Below are positions 1 to 5,600 of a DNA stretch of 6,531 nucleotides, piece by piece; position 1 is the stretch's first letter, and the number at the start of each line of letters is the position of its first letter. The notes beneath the pieces were generated by a model. The model was not told the origin of the DNA, made no database searches, and was given only the letters and a program-made list of their open reading frames with translations. Location of the stretch: positions 1-6,531 of the forward strand of contig CAMFIX010000176.1 in NCBI GenBank assembly GCA_945952425.1, written 5' to 3'. The stretch is from an uncultured Pseudorhodobacter sp. GTDB taxonomy: Bacteria > Pseudomonadota > Alphaproteobacteria > Rhodobacterales > Rhodobacteraceae. The position numbers and the translations under genes are program-made.

Positions 1-44
1 GGCTGACCGCGGCCGATCTCTCGGCCAGCGACTTCGGGTTCTGA
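1..44 (+). CDS. 3' end of an unidentified gene (partial)
   Basis: Reading from base 3, 13 sense codons encode LTAADLSASDFGF and end in TGA at 42-44. Twelve of the 13 codons end in G or C, matching the bias of the confirmed genes nearby. Of the other two plus-strand frames, one has a stop at 4-6 and the other runs on into sequence antisense to livM. The gene would converge on the transporter operon, with its stop 47 bases from the livM stop and a palindrome between them. The fragment is too short to assign a family or function. The call rests on codon bias and position, and chance coding is possible. Confidence 0.45.
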   Translation, partial: LTAADLSASDFGF

Positions 45-50
45 AGGTCG

Positions 51-72
51 CGAATTTTCTCGCGAAAATTCG
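51..72. repeat. Palindromic hairpin between convergent genes (ATTTTC/GAAAAT family)
   Basis: A perfect 9-bp inverted repeat, CGAATTTTC (51-59) and GAAAATTCG (64-72), encloses the 4-nt loop TCGC. It lies between the stop of the presumed left-hand gene and the livM stop. It shares its core with three palindromes at 3154-3228, so it is probably a copy of an interspersed repeat. Its position suggests it could end or protect transcripts from both sides, but neither strand has a T-run after the stem, so it is not a textbook intrinsic terminator. A run of eight G (72-79) follows directly. Confidence 0.7.
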
Positions 73-91
73 GGGGGGGCCGGTGCCCACC

Positions 92-1414
92 TCACTTCTC
101 GGGGATCAGGCCCTTGGGGGCAAAGCGCAGCACGACCAGCAGGCAGACCCCCAGGGTCAGTAGCCGCATCTGCGGCGCCACGTCGATCAGGTGGGTCTTC
201 AAGGGCCCGTCCGACATGCCCGCCGTGATCGCCGTGGCGACCAAAGGCCCGGCGTTGTCGACGATCAGCCAGAGCCAGCCCACCAGGAGCCCGCCCAGCA
301 CCGAGCCCCAGTTGTTGCCCGAGCCCCCCACGATCACCATGATCCAGATGAGGAAGGTAAAGCGCAGCGGGTTGAACTCGGCCGGAACCAGCTGGCCCAG
401 CATCGAGACATACATCGCCCCGGTCATCCCCACGACGGCCGAGCCGAGGATGAAGATGATGAGGTGCTGGCGCTTGACGTCCTTGCCCATGGCGGCCGCA
501 GCGATCTCGTTGTCGCGGATCGCGCGCATCATCCGGCCCCAGGGCGAATGCACGGCCCGCTCCAACAGCCAGATCAGCACGGCCAGGATCAGGGCGAAGA
601 CCAGGCAGTAGATCACCTTGACCATCAGCGTCGAAGCGGTGACCGGGTTCAGCCCCCATTGGCTGCAGAACTCCAGGAAGGCCGGGTTGGCCTGCAGGTT
701 GACCTCGTAAGGCACCGGCCAGGGCCGCGGCAGGTTGATGAAATTCTTCACCCCCCGCGCCATCCAGTCTTCGGATTTGATCGAGGCGATGATGATCTCG
801 GCGATGCCCAAAGTGGCGATGGCGAGGTAATCCTCGCGGAGGCCCAAGGCGATCTTGCCGATGGCCCAGGCCGCCGCCGCGGCAAAGACCGCACCGACCG
901 GCCAGGCGATCAGCGAGGGCAGGCCGAGGCCGCCAATATTGCCATGGGTTGCGGGATCGAAGGCCTCGACCGCGGCCACGGCCGGATCGAAGACGGCGCG
1001 ATAGGCGAAGAAGCCGCCGATCAGCACCGCGGTCAGGGCAAGGCTGCGCGCCCGGCCCGGGCTCATCGCGCCCCAAAGCTTCACCGCCGCCGCGATGACC
1101 GCCAGCGCCAGGGCCAGCGCGCCCAGGATCTGCCAGCCCGCCTGCGGCAGGAAGACCCCGGGCCCGGTGGCCCCGAACCCCTGCGGCACCGGCTGGCCCG
1201 AGATGAAGACGACGGCGAGGCCTCCCAAAGCCACCGACCCCACGATGCCGGTCGAGAACAGCCCGGCATAGCCCCATTGCATGTTCACACCGAGCGCGGT
1301 GATCGCCGACAGAAGCCCGATCACCAGGATCGACAGCGACACGTTCCAGGACAAGAGCAGCCCGGTCAGCAGGTACAGCACGCCGACCCCGAGAAAGAGG
1401 TAAAGGTTCTTCAT
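92..1414 (-). CDS. livM: Branched-chain amino acid-type ABC transporter permease LivM
   Basis: This 440-residue inner-membrane permease forms, with LivH, the channel through which the binding protein's ligand enters the cytoplasm. About ten hydrophobic segments are visible, roughly at residues 4-22, 25-45, 50-71, 93-113, 123-141, 165-190, 196-212, 262-285, 316-340, 352-385 and 415-431. Family marks are NMQWGYAGLFSTG (44-56), the LREDYLAIATLGIAE stretch (192-206), and the ATPase-contacting coupling segment SPWGRMMRAIRDNEIAAAAMG (290-310) followed by a GMTGAMY helix end. VGGSGNNWGSVLGG (362-375) and RFAPKGLIP (430-438) are typical of the C-terminal part. The length is close to E. coli LivM (425 residues). 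The start lies one base after the livH stop, with a purine-rich GGAAAGCGGGG stretch just upstream, so translation is probably coupled. It is the last gene of the operon. The transported substrate is not evident. Confidence 0.93.
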   Translation of the reverse strand: MKNLYLFLGVGVLYLLTGLLLSWNVSLSILVIGLLSAITALGVNMQWGYAGLFSTGIVGSVALGGLAVVFISGQPVPQGFGATGPGVFLPQAGWQILGALALALAVIAAAVKLWGAMSPGRARSLALTAVLIGGFFAYRAVFDPAVAAVEAFDPATHGNIGGLGLPSLIAWPVGAVFAAAAAWAIGKIALGLREDYLAIATLGIAEIIIASIKSEDWMARGVKNFINLPRPWPVPYEVNLQANPAFLEFCSQWGLNPVTASTLMVKVIYCLVFALILAVLIWLLERAVHSPWGRMMRAIRDNEIAAAAMGKDVKRQHLIIFILGSAVVGMTGAMYVSMLGQLVPAEFNPLRFTFLIWIMVIVGGSGNNWGSVLGGLLVGWLWLIVDNAGPLVATAITAGMSDGPLKTHLIDVAPQMRLLTLGVCLLVVLRFAPKGLIPEK

Positions 1415-1415
1415 C

Positions 1416-2423
1416 TCAGCCCCGCTTTCCGAAGATGCCGTTCGGCATGAAGAGCAACACCAGGATCAGGATCGAGAAGCTGACCGCGAATTTGTAATCG
1501 GTGCCCAAAAGCTGCAAGAGTCCGTCCGGCGCCCAGGCCTCGGGTACGACATAGGTCACGACCTTCTTCCAGGCATAGGTCAGCACGACCTCGGAGAAGG
1601 CGACGATGAACCCTCCCGCCACGGCGCCCAAGGGCGAGCCGAGGCCGCCCACGACCGAGGCCGCGAAGATCGGCAAGAGCAGCTGGTAATAGACGAAGGG
1701 GCGGAAGCTTTTGTCCAGGCCGTAAAGCGTGCCCGCGATGGTCGCGAGGATCGCGGCGATCAGCCAGGTCACCTGCACGACGCGGTCGGGGTTGATGCCC
1801 GACAAGAGCGCCAGATCCTCGTTGTCGGAGAAGGCGCGCATCGACTTGCCGGTGCGGGTCTTCTGCAGGAACCAGAAGAGCGCGCCCATGGTGACGAAGG
1901 CCGTGACCAGGGTCAGCGCCGTGGTGCCCTTGATCGCGAGCCCCTCTTGCAGCCCGGTCCAGGCCTTGAAATCCCCCGCCGACAGCAGGAAACGCCCGCC
2001 ATCCGCGAAATTCTGCTCTTCGGTGCCGATCAGGATGCGCACGATACCGTTCATCACGAACATCACCCCGGCCGAGACGATGACCAGGATGATCGGCTTG
2101 GCCTTCTGCTTGCGGTAGAACTTGTAGACCGCGGCATCGGTGCCCAGCAGCAGCGCCGCGGTGACCGCGATGCCGAAGGGCAGGGCCAAAAGCGCGGTGG
2201 GCAGCGGGGCGATCGAGACGCCCATGGACTGGAAGGCCCAGGTCATGAAGATGACGATCGTGGTGCCGAAAGCCATCGTATCGCCCCAGGCGAAGTTGGA
2301 AAACCTGAGGATGCCGAAGATCAGCGTGACCCCCAGCGCCCCGATGGCCAGCTGCGCCCCGTAAGAGGCGGCCGGGATGACGACGAAGTTCAGAAGCGCG
2401 ACAGCCGCGTTGAGGAAATCCAT
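1416..2423 (-). CDS. livH: Branched-chain amino acid-type ABC transporter permease LivH
   Basis: This 335-residue inner-membrane permease is the partner of LivM. The N-terminal GVTLIFGILRFSNFAWGD (31-48) corresponds to the conserved GxTLIYGxxxxxNFAHGE segment of LivH. Hydrophobic spans lie near 10-36, 50-65, 75-97, 111-131, 168-187, 217-236, 247-279 and 313-327. The coupling segment TRTGKSMRAFSDNEDLALLSG (189-209) faces the ATPases. FAASVVGGLGSPLGAVAGGF (253-272) and LLFMPNGIFGKRG (323-335) are standard late motifs. LivH proteins are usually about 300 residues, and the extra length falls in the 135-165 loop and the 285-310 region. The start is 3 nt after the livF stop. The only Shine-Dalgarno-like sequence is a G-run (2431-2436) inside the end of livF, so reinitiation after livF is likely. 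Confidence 0.94.
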   Translation of the reverse strand: MDFLNAAVALLNFVVIPAASYGAQLAIGALGVTLIFGILRFSNFAWGDTMAFGTTIVIFMTWAFQSMGVSIAPLPTALLALPFGIAVTAALLLGTDAAVYKFYRKQKAKPIILVIVSAGVMFVMNGIVRILIGTEEQNFADGGRFLLSAGDFKAWTGLQEGLAIKGTTALTLVTAFVTMGALFWFLQKTRTGKSMRAFSDNEDLALLSGINPDRVVQVTWLIAAILATIAGTLYGLDKSFRPFVYYQLLLPIFAASVVGGLGSPLGAVAGGFIVAFSEVVLTYAWKKVVTYVVPEAWAPDGLLQLLGTDYKFAVSFSILILVLLFMPNGIFGKRG

Positions 2424-2426
2424 GGC

Positions 2427-3137
2427 TCAGCCCCCCAGGAAGGTGCGGCGGACGTCGGGGTCGGCCATCAGGGCGGCTCCGGTGTCGGTATAGCGGTTGG
2501 CGCCCTGGACGAGCACGTAACCCTTGTCGGCGATGGTCAGCGCCTGGCGGGCGTTCTGTTCGACCATCAGGATGGAAATCCCGGTGCGGGCGACCTCGAT
2601 GATGCGGTCGAAGAGCTCGTCCATGACGATGGGCGAGACGCCCGCGGTGGGTTCGTCGAGCATGAGGACGGAAGGCTGCGTCATCAGCGCGCGGCCGACG
2701 GCGACCTGCTGGCGCTGGCCACCCGAAAGCTCTCCGGCCGGCTGGCGCCGCTTGGTCTTGAGGATCGGGAAGAGGTGATAGACCTGCTCGATGGTGCGCT
2801 GGATGTCGTCGCGGCGCAGGAAAGCGCCCATTTCCAGGTTTTCCTCGACCGTCATCGAGGTGAAGATGTTGTGGGTCTGCGGCACGAAGGCCATGCCCTT
2901 GGCGACGCGGGCCTGGGGGGAGAGGGCGGTGATGTCCTCGCCGTTCAGCCGCACCTGGCCGCCGCGCAGTTTCAGCATGCCGAAGACGGCTTTCATCGCG
3001 GTGGACTTGCCCGCGCCGTTCGGGCCGACGATGACCGCGATCTGGCCCTTTTCGACGGCGATGGTGCAGGCGTGCAGGATATCGACCGGGCCATAGCCGC
3101 CGGTCATGGCGTCGCCGATCAGGAAGGGTTCAGCCAT
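2427..3137 (-). CDS. livF: High-affinity branched-chain amino acid-type ABC transporter ATPase LivF
   Basis: This 236-residue cytoplasmic ATPase pairs with LivG to power import through LivHM. Visible motifs are Walker A GPNGAGKST (38-46), Q-loop Q87 in FVPQTHNIF, signature LSGGQ (137-141), Walker B VLMLDEP (157-163) and D-loop AGVSP (165-169). The switch position reads MVEQNA, with Gln194 where most ABC ATPases have His; this is normal for LivF and separates it from LivG. The length matches the family (about 235). The ATG at 3137 is chosen because GGAGG (3148-3144) lies 6 nt upstream; an in-frame extension would run into livG in another frame and has no homology. A cluster of palindromes (3154-3228) separates it from livG and ends 5 nt before the ribosome binding site. 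Gene order G-F-H-M differs from the E. coli order K-H-M-G-F. Confidence 0.95.
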   Translation of the reverse strand: MAEPFLIGDAMTGGYGPVDILHACTIAVEKGQIAVIVGPNGAGKSTAMKAVFGMLKLRGGQVRLNGEDITALSPQARVAKGMAFVPQTHNIFTSMTVEENLEMGAFLRRDDIQRTIEQVYHLFPILKTKRRQPAGELSGGQRQQVAVGRALMTQPSVLMLDEPTAGVSPIVMDELFDRIIEVARTGISILMVEQNARQALTIADKGYVLVQGANRYTDTGAALMADPDVRRTFLGG

Positions 3138-3153
3138 GGCTTGCCTCCGGGGA

Positions 3154-3228
3154 GGATTTTCTGCGAAAATCCGCAAGGGGATGAATTTTCTGCGAAAATT
3201 CGGAATCCAGATTTTCGCAGAAAATCTG
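3154..3228. repeat. Cluster of three ATTTTC-loop-GAAAAT palindromes in the livG-livF gap
   Basis: Three perfect short inverted repeats lie side by side: GGATTTTC-TGC-GAAAATCC (3154-3172), GAATTTTC-TGC-GAAAATTC (3183-3201) and CAGATTTTC-GCA-GAAAATCTG (3208-3228). The outer stem bases differ among the copies, but pairing is kept every time. The third copy is in reverse orientation relative to the first two, so copies 2 and 3 can also fold into one 15-bp stem (3185-3199 with 3211-3225) around an 11-nt loop. This head-to-head layout resembles REP/BIME-type elements of other bacteria. In the operon mRNA the hairpins fall after the livG stop and just before the livF ribosome binding site. They could affect message stability or the LivG:LivF ratio; this role is inferred. 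Confidence 0.85.
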
Positions 3229-3238
3229 TCGGGTCGGG

Positions 3239-4021
3239 TCAGCCATGCGCCACCACCTTGTTCTTCAACCCGGTGCCGAGATAGGCCTCGATCACCCGTT
3301 CGTCGGACTTCACCTCCGCCACCGTGCCCTTGGCCAGCACCTTGCCCTCGGCCATCACGATGACCGGATCGCAAAGCCGCTGGATGAAATCCATGTCGTG
3401 CTCGATCAGGCAGAAAGTATAGCCGCGCTCCTTGTTCAACCGCACGATGGCATCGCCGATCGTGTTGAGCAAAGTCCGGTTCACGCCCGCGCCGACCTCG
3501 TCCAGGAAGACGATCTTGGCGTCCACCATCATCGTGCGCCCCAGCTCCACCAGCTTTTTCTGCCCGCCCGAGATATTGGCGGCCTTCTCGTCGGCGATAT
3601 GGCTGATCGTCAGGAACTCCAGCACCTCGTCGGCCTTGCGGCGCAACGCCGCCTCTTCCCGGGCGACGCGGCCGCGGTTGAACCAGGCGTTCCACAAGGT
3701 CTCGCCCGATTGGCCGGCGGGAACCATCATCAGGTTCTCGCGCACCGACATCGAGCCGAATTCATGGGCGATCTGGAAGGTGCGCAACAGGCCCTTGGCA
3801 AAAAGCTGATGCGGCGCGAGGCCCGAAATATCCTCGCCATCCATCAGCACGCGGCCCGAGGTCGGCTTCAGCCGCCCCGCGATCACGTTGAACAAAGTGG
3901 TCTTGCCCGCCCCGTTCGGCCCGATCAGCCCGGTGATCGACCCGGTCCTGATTTCCAGCGACGCACCGTCCACGGCGCGAAAGGCCCCGAAGTGCCTGTG
4001 AAGGTCTTCGACGACGATCAT
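3239..4021 (-). CDS. livG: High-affinity branched-chain amino acid-type ABC transporter ATPase LivG
   Basis: This 260-residue cytoplasmic ATPase is the partner of LivF. In order it has Walker A GPNGAGKTT (34-42), Q-loop Q83 in LLRTFQIAHEF, signature ISGGQ (150-154), Walker B IVFLDE (170-175), and the switch histidine H208 in LIEHDMDF. The LivG/LivF-type ATPase C-terminal region (GKVLAKGTVAEVKSDERVIE, then AYLG) is present. The length is typical of LivG (about 255). One departure is LDEVGAGVN after Walker B, where most family members have DEP-AGLN, so Val replaces the usual Pro; catalytic Glu175 is retained. The start at 4021 has AGGGGG a few bases upstream. An in-frame ATG at 4075 would add 18 basic residues (MHIRRRARKRAKKP...) that precede the family's N-terminus and cross a hairpin, so it is rejected. 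A 100-nt gap separates it from the upstream binding-protein gene. Confidence 0.94.
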   Translation of the reverse strand: MIVVEDLHRHFGAFRAVDGASLEIRTGSITGLIGPNGAGKTTLFNVIAGRLKPTSGRVLMDGEDISGLAPHQLFAKGLLRTFQIAHEFGSMSVRENLMMVPAGQSGETLWNAWFNRGRVAREEAALRRKADEVLEFLTISHIADEKAANISGGQKKLVELGRTMMVDAKIVFLDEVGAGVNRTLLNTIGDAIVRLNKERGYTFCLIEHDMDFIQRLCDPVIVMAEGKVLAKGTVAEVKSDERVIEAYLGTGLKNKVVAHG

Positions 4022-4042
4022 GATTCCCCCTGTCGGCTTCTT

Positions 4043-4058
4043 GGCCCGTTTTCGGGCT
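4043..4058. other. Short hairpin upstream of livG
   Basis: GCCCG (4044-4048) pairs with CGGGC (4053-4057) around TTTT, and a G-T pair at 4043/4058 extends the stem. On the operon strand it lies about 21 nt before the livG start, just upstream of its ribosome binding site. It may slow translation initiation or be incidental in GC-rich DNA. Confidence 0.4.
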
Positions 4059-4064
4059 CTGCGC

Positions 4065-4091
4065 CTTATATGCAACGGCCCGGGGCGTCAA
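4065..4091 (-). promoter_or_regulatory. Possible internal promoter for livGFHM
   Basis: On the minus strand, TTGACG (4091-4086) matches the sigma70 -35 box at five of six positions. After 15 nt comes TATAAG (4070-4065), matching the -10 box at five of six. Spacing of 15 nt is below the usual 16-18, which lowers confidence. The -35-like sequence sits in the loop of the hairpin at 4076-4102. If active, transcription would begin about 35-40 nt before the livG start and supply the transporter genes separately from the binding protein. Confidence 0.28.
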
Positions 4092-4102
4092 ACCCCGGGC
4101 CG
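4076..4102 (-). terminator. Intercistronic GC hairpin after the binding-protein gene (attenuator or stabiliser)
   Basis: A perfect 10-bp all-G/C stem (4076-4085 with 4093-4102) encloses a 7-nt loop. It begins 20 nt after the stop of the binding-protein gene. On the transcribed strand only two T follow the stem, so it is unlikely to terminate fully. Such hairpins after binding-protein genes commonly protect the upstream message or partly attenuate transcription, giving more binding protein than membrane components. The structure is seen directly; the role is inferred from that pattern. Confidence 0.6.
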
Positions 4103-4121
4103 CGCGACATTCAGTCCCGGA

Positions 4122-5318
4122 TCAACGGAACTTCACGGTTTCGAACTGGCCGTCCTTGATGACGAATTCCTTGTAGCGGCCGGCGGATTCGCCCGGCCCG
4201 ATCAAGGTCACGCCCGAGGCGCCGTCGTAGTCGATGGCCTTGCCCTGGGCGATCAGGTCCAGCGCCTTGCCAAGCTCGCCCGGCAGGATCTTGACGCCCG
4301 AGCCATCGGCCGGGCCATTCGCGATCTCCATGATCTTTTCCTTGTAGACCTTGGGATCGGTCGACTTGGCGGCGTTCATGGCCAGCATCATCAGGGCCGC
4401 GGCGTCATAGGACTCCATCGTGTAGGGCGAGGTCGCGTCATAGGTCGGATTGTTCTTCTTGCCCATGTCGGTCAGGATCGCGGCGCCGGGGCTGTCCGAC
4501 TGGGGAACCTGGCCGTAAGACCCGTCGATCGACTTGCCGAAGTGGTCGGTCAGCGAGGTGCCGACCATGCCGCCGGGCAGTTCGAACTTGGTGAAGGCGC
4601 CACTGTCCAGCGAGGCCTGGATGATGCCCTTGCCGCCCTGGTCGACATAGCCCGCCACAACGAGGATATCGCCGCCCGCCGCCGCCAGCGAGGCGACTTC
4701 GGCCGAGTAATCCGACTTGCCGTCTTCATGCGGGATGTCGATCGAGACCTTGCCGCCCAGCTTCTGGAACGAGGTCGAGATCGCCTCGGCCAGGCCCTTG
4801 CCGTAGTCGCTGTTCGAATAGGTCAAGGCGATGGTCTTCACGCCATGCTCTTGCAGGATTTGCGCGGCGATTTCGCCTTCGCGGGCGTCCGAGGGCGCCG
4901 TGCGGAAGAAGAGGCCGTCGTCTTCGGCGGTCGAAAGCGCCGGCGAGGTGGCCGAGGGCGAGATCATGACCATGCCGTTCGGCCGCGCCACGTTCTGCAG
5001 GACCGCGCCGGTCACGCCCGAGCAGTCGCCGCCGAGGATGCCCTTGACGCCGTCCGAGGTGACCATCTTTTCGGCCACGGTCTGGGCGGCGGCCGCATCG
5101 ACGCAGGTCGAGTCGCCGCGCACCGACGAGAAGGTGTAAGCCGACTTGCCCGAGTCGTTCACTTCCTTCATCGCCGCTTCGGCCGCATTGGCCATGTGGC
5201 CGGTCAGCGATTCGATGGGGCCGGTAAAGCCGAACAGCACGCCGATCTTGACGTCTTCGGCCGAGGCCATGCCCGCGGTCAGGGCAATCGCGGCCGAGGC
5301 CAGCAGCAGTTTCTTCAT
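4122..5318 (-). CDS. Periplasmic substrate-binding protein of a branched-chain amino acid-type ABC transporter
   Basis: This 398-residue protein should capture ligand in the periplasm and deliver it to LivHM. It begins with a Sec signal peptide (MKK, then LLLASAAIALTAGMASA) with likely cleavage after Ala20 (ASA|ED). The mature protein follows the Peripla_BP_6 / Leu-Ile-Val-binding fold: DVKIGVLFGFTGPIESL (22-38) at the N-terminus, SPSATSPALS (120-129) and FFRTAPSD (137-144) in the ligand-cleft region, YSNSDYG (167-173) opening the second lobe, and MESYDAAALM (301-310) near the end. Cys72 and Cys99 are placed like the disulfide of E. coli LivJ. The ATG at 5318 is chosen for the signal peptide and a GGGAG ribosome binding site (5329-5325) 6 nt upstream; an in-frame extension to 5567 would precede the signal peptide and is not supported. 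It is the first gene of the operon. Ligand unknown: leucine-type amino acids are the family default, but relatives bind amides, urea or aromatic acids. Confidence 0.92.
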   Translation of the reverse strand: MKKLLLASAAIALTAGMASAEDVKIGVLFGFTGPIESLTGHMANAAEAAMKEVNDSGKSAYTFSSVRGDSTCVDAAAAQTVAEKMVTSDGVKGILGGDCSGVTGAVLQNVARPNGMVMISPSATSPALSTAEDDGLFFRTAPSDAREGEIAAQILQEHGVKTIALTYSNSDYGKGLAEAISTSFQKLGGKVSIDIPHEDGKSDYSAEVASLAAAGGDILVVAGYVDQGGKGIIQASLDSGAFTKFELPGGMVGTSLTDHFGKSIDGSYGQVPQSDSPGAAILTDMGKKNNPTYDATSPYTMESYDAAALMMLAMNAAKSTDPKVYKEKIMEIANGPADGSGVKILPGELGKALDLIAQGKAIDYDGASGVTLIGPGESAGRYKEFVIKDGQFETVKFR

Positions 5319-5388
5319 TCTTGTCTCCCGTGTTGGATCTGGTGTCCTGGCGGGCAGACTAGAGAGGTGTTTTCGAAAAGGGAAGGGG

Positions 5389-5419
5389 GGTATTGTCGAC
5401 ATGGTGCCGACACTATACC
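5389..5419. promoter_or_regulatory. 31-bp imperfect dyad in the divergent promoter region (candidate operator)
   Basis: The left arm GGTATTGTCGACA (5389-5401) and the reverse complement of the right arm, GGTATAGTGTCGGCA (5405-5419), match except for a 2-nt insertion and one substitution. The dyad lies 71-101 nt upstream of the binding-protein start. Its right arm holds TATAGT on the minus strand (5417-5412), a -10-like hexamer; I see no good -35 box at standard spacing. If that is the operon's -10, a protein bound here would block it. As RNA it would fold into a 10-bp bulged hairpin, so a leader structure is an alternative. The regulator is unknown. Confidence 0.4.
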
Positions 5420-5542
5420 TCTGCGCGCCGGGTGGGTTGTGCGGGTCTTGCGCGCGCAATCGCGGGGTGAGGGACGGGCGGCGGATGTGACCCGCCCGCG
5501 ACAGTTCTGCCGCGCTGCAGAGCCCGGGACGGTGCCGGGTCT

Positions 5543-5575
5543 TGACCTCGGCCCGCGCCATGCCCACCTAGGTCA
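5543..5575. promoter_or_regulatory. Inverted repeat upstream of the DUF4189-type gene
   Basis: TGACCTCGG (5543-5551) and CCTAGGTCA (5567-5575) are complementary at eight of nine positions and are separated by 15 nt. The right arm ends 25 nt before the ATG at 5601. A -35-like TTGACC (5542-5547) overlaps the left arm, but no good -10 box lies at standard spacing. Binding-site or leader-hairpin roles are both possible. Confidence 0.3.
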
Positions 5576-5600
5576 CGAGAACGGTTTCGAAAGGTTCCCC

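Noticed and set aside
191..1450. A 419-codon plus-strand open frame over livM
   Set aside because: Low-complexity charged composition (Arg, Asp, Gln, His, Pro) typical of the reverse-complement shadow of a GC-rich membrane-protein gene.
1947..3284. A 445-codon plus-strand open frame over livH and livF
   Set aside because: Asp/Gly/Arg/His-rich shadow with no motif, opposite three well-supported reading frames.
3138..3695. In-frame upstream extension of livF to give 422 residues
   Set aside because: The extension overlaps livG in another frame and crosses the palindrome cluster; the ATG at 3137 has a perfect ribosome binding site and the expected family length.
5370..5379. TTTTCGAAAA palindrome in the operon leader, and TTTCGAAA at 5585-5592
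   Set aside because: Short and without the loop that defines the ATTTTC-loop-GAAAAT family; similarity to that family is probably chance.
5380..5420. Sigma54 promoter for the importer
   Set aside because: A GGCAC stretch occurs on the minus strand, but there is no GC/TTGC element at the required spacing.
5448..5459. Perfect 12-bp palindrome TTGCGCGCGCAA
   Set aside because: Mostly alternating GC in GC-rich DNA with no partner site; too likely by chance to call an operator.
5319..5567. N-terminal extension of the binding protein to 481 residues
   Set aside because: It would bury the signal peptide; the ATG at 5318 has a good ribosome binding site and an ideal leader directly after it.
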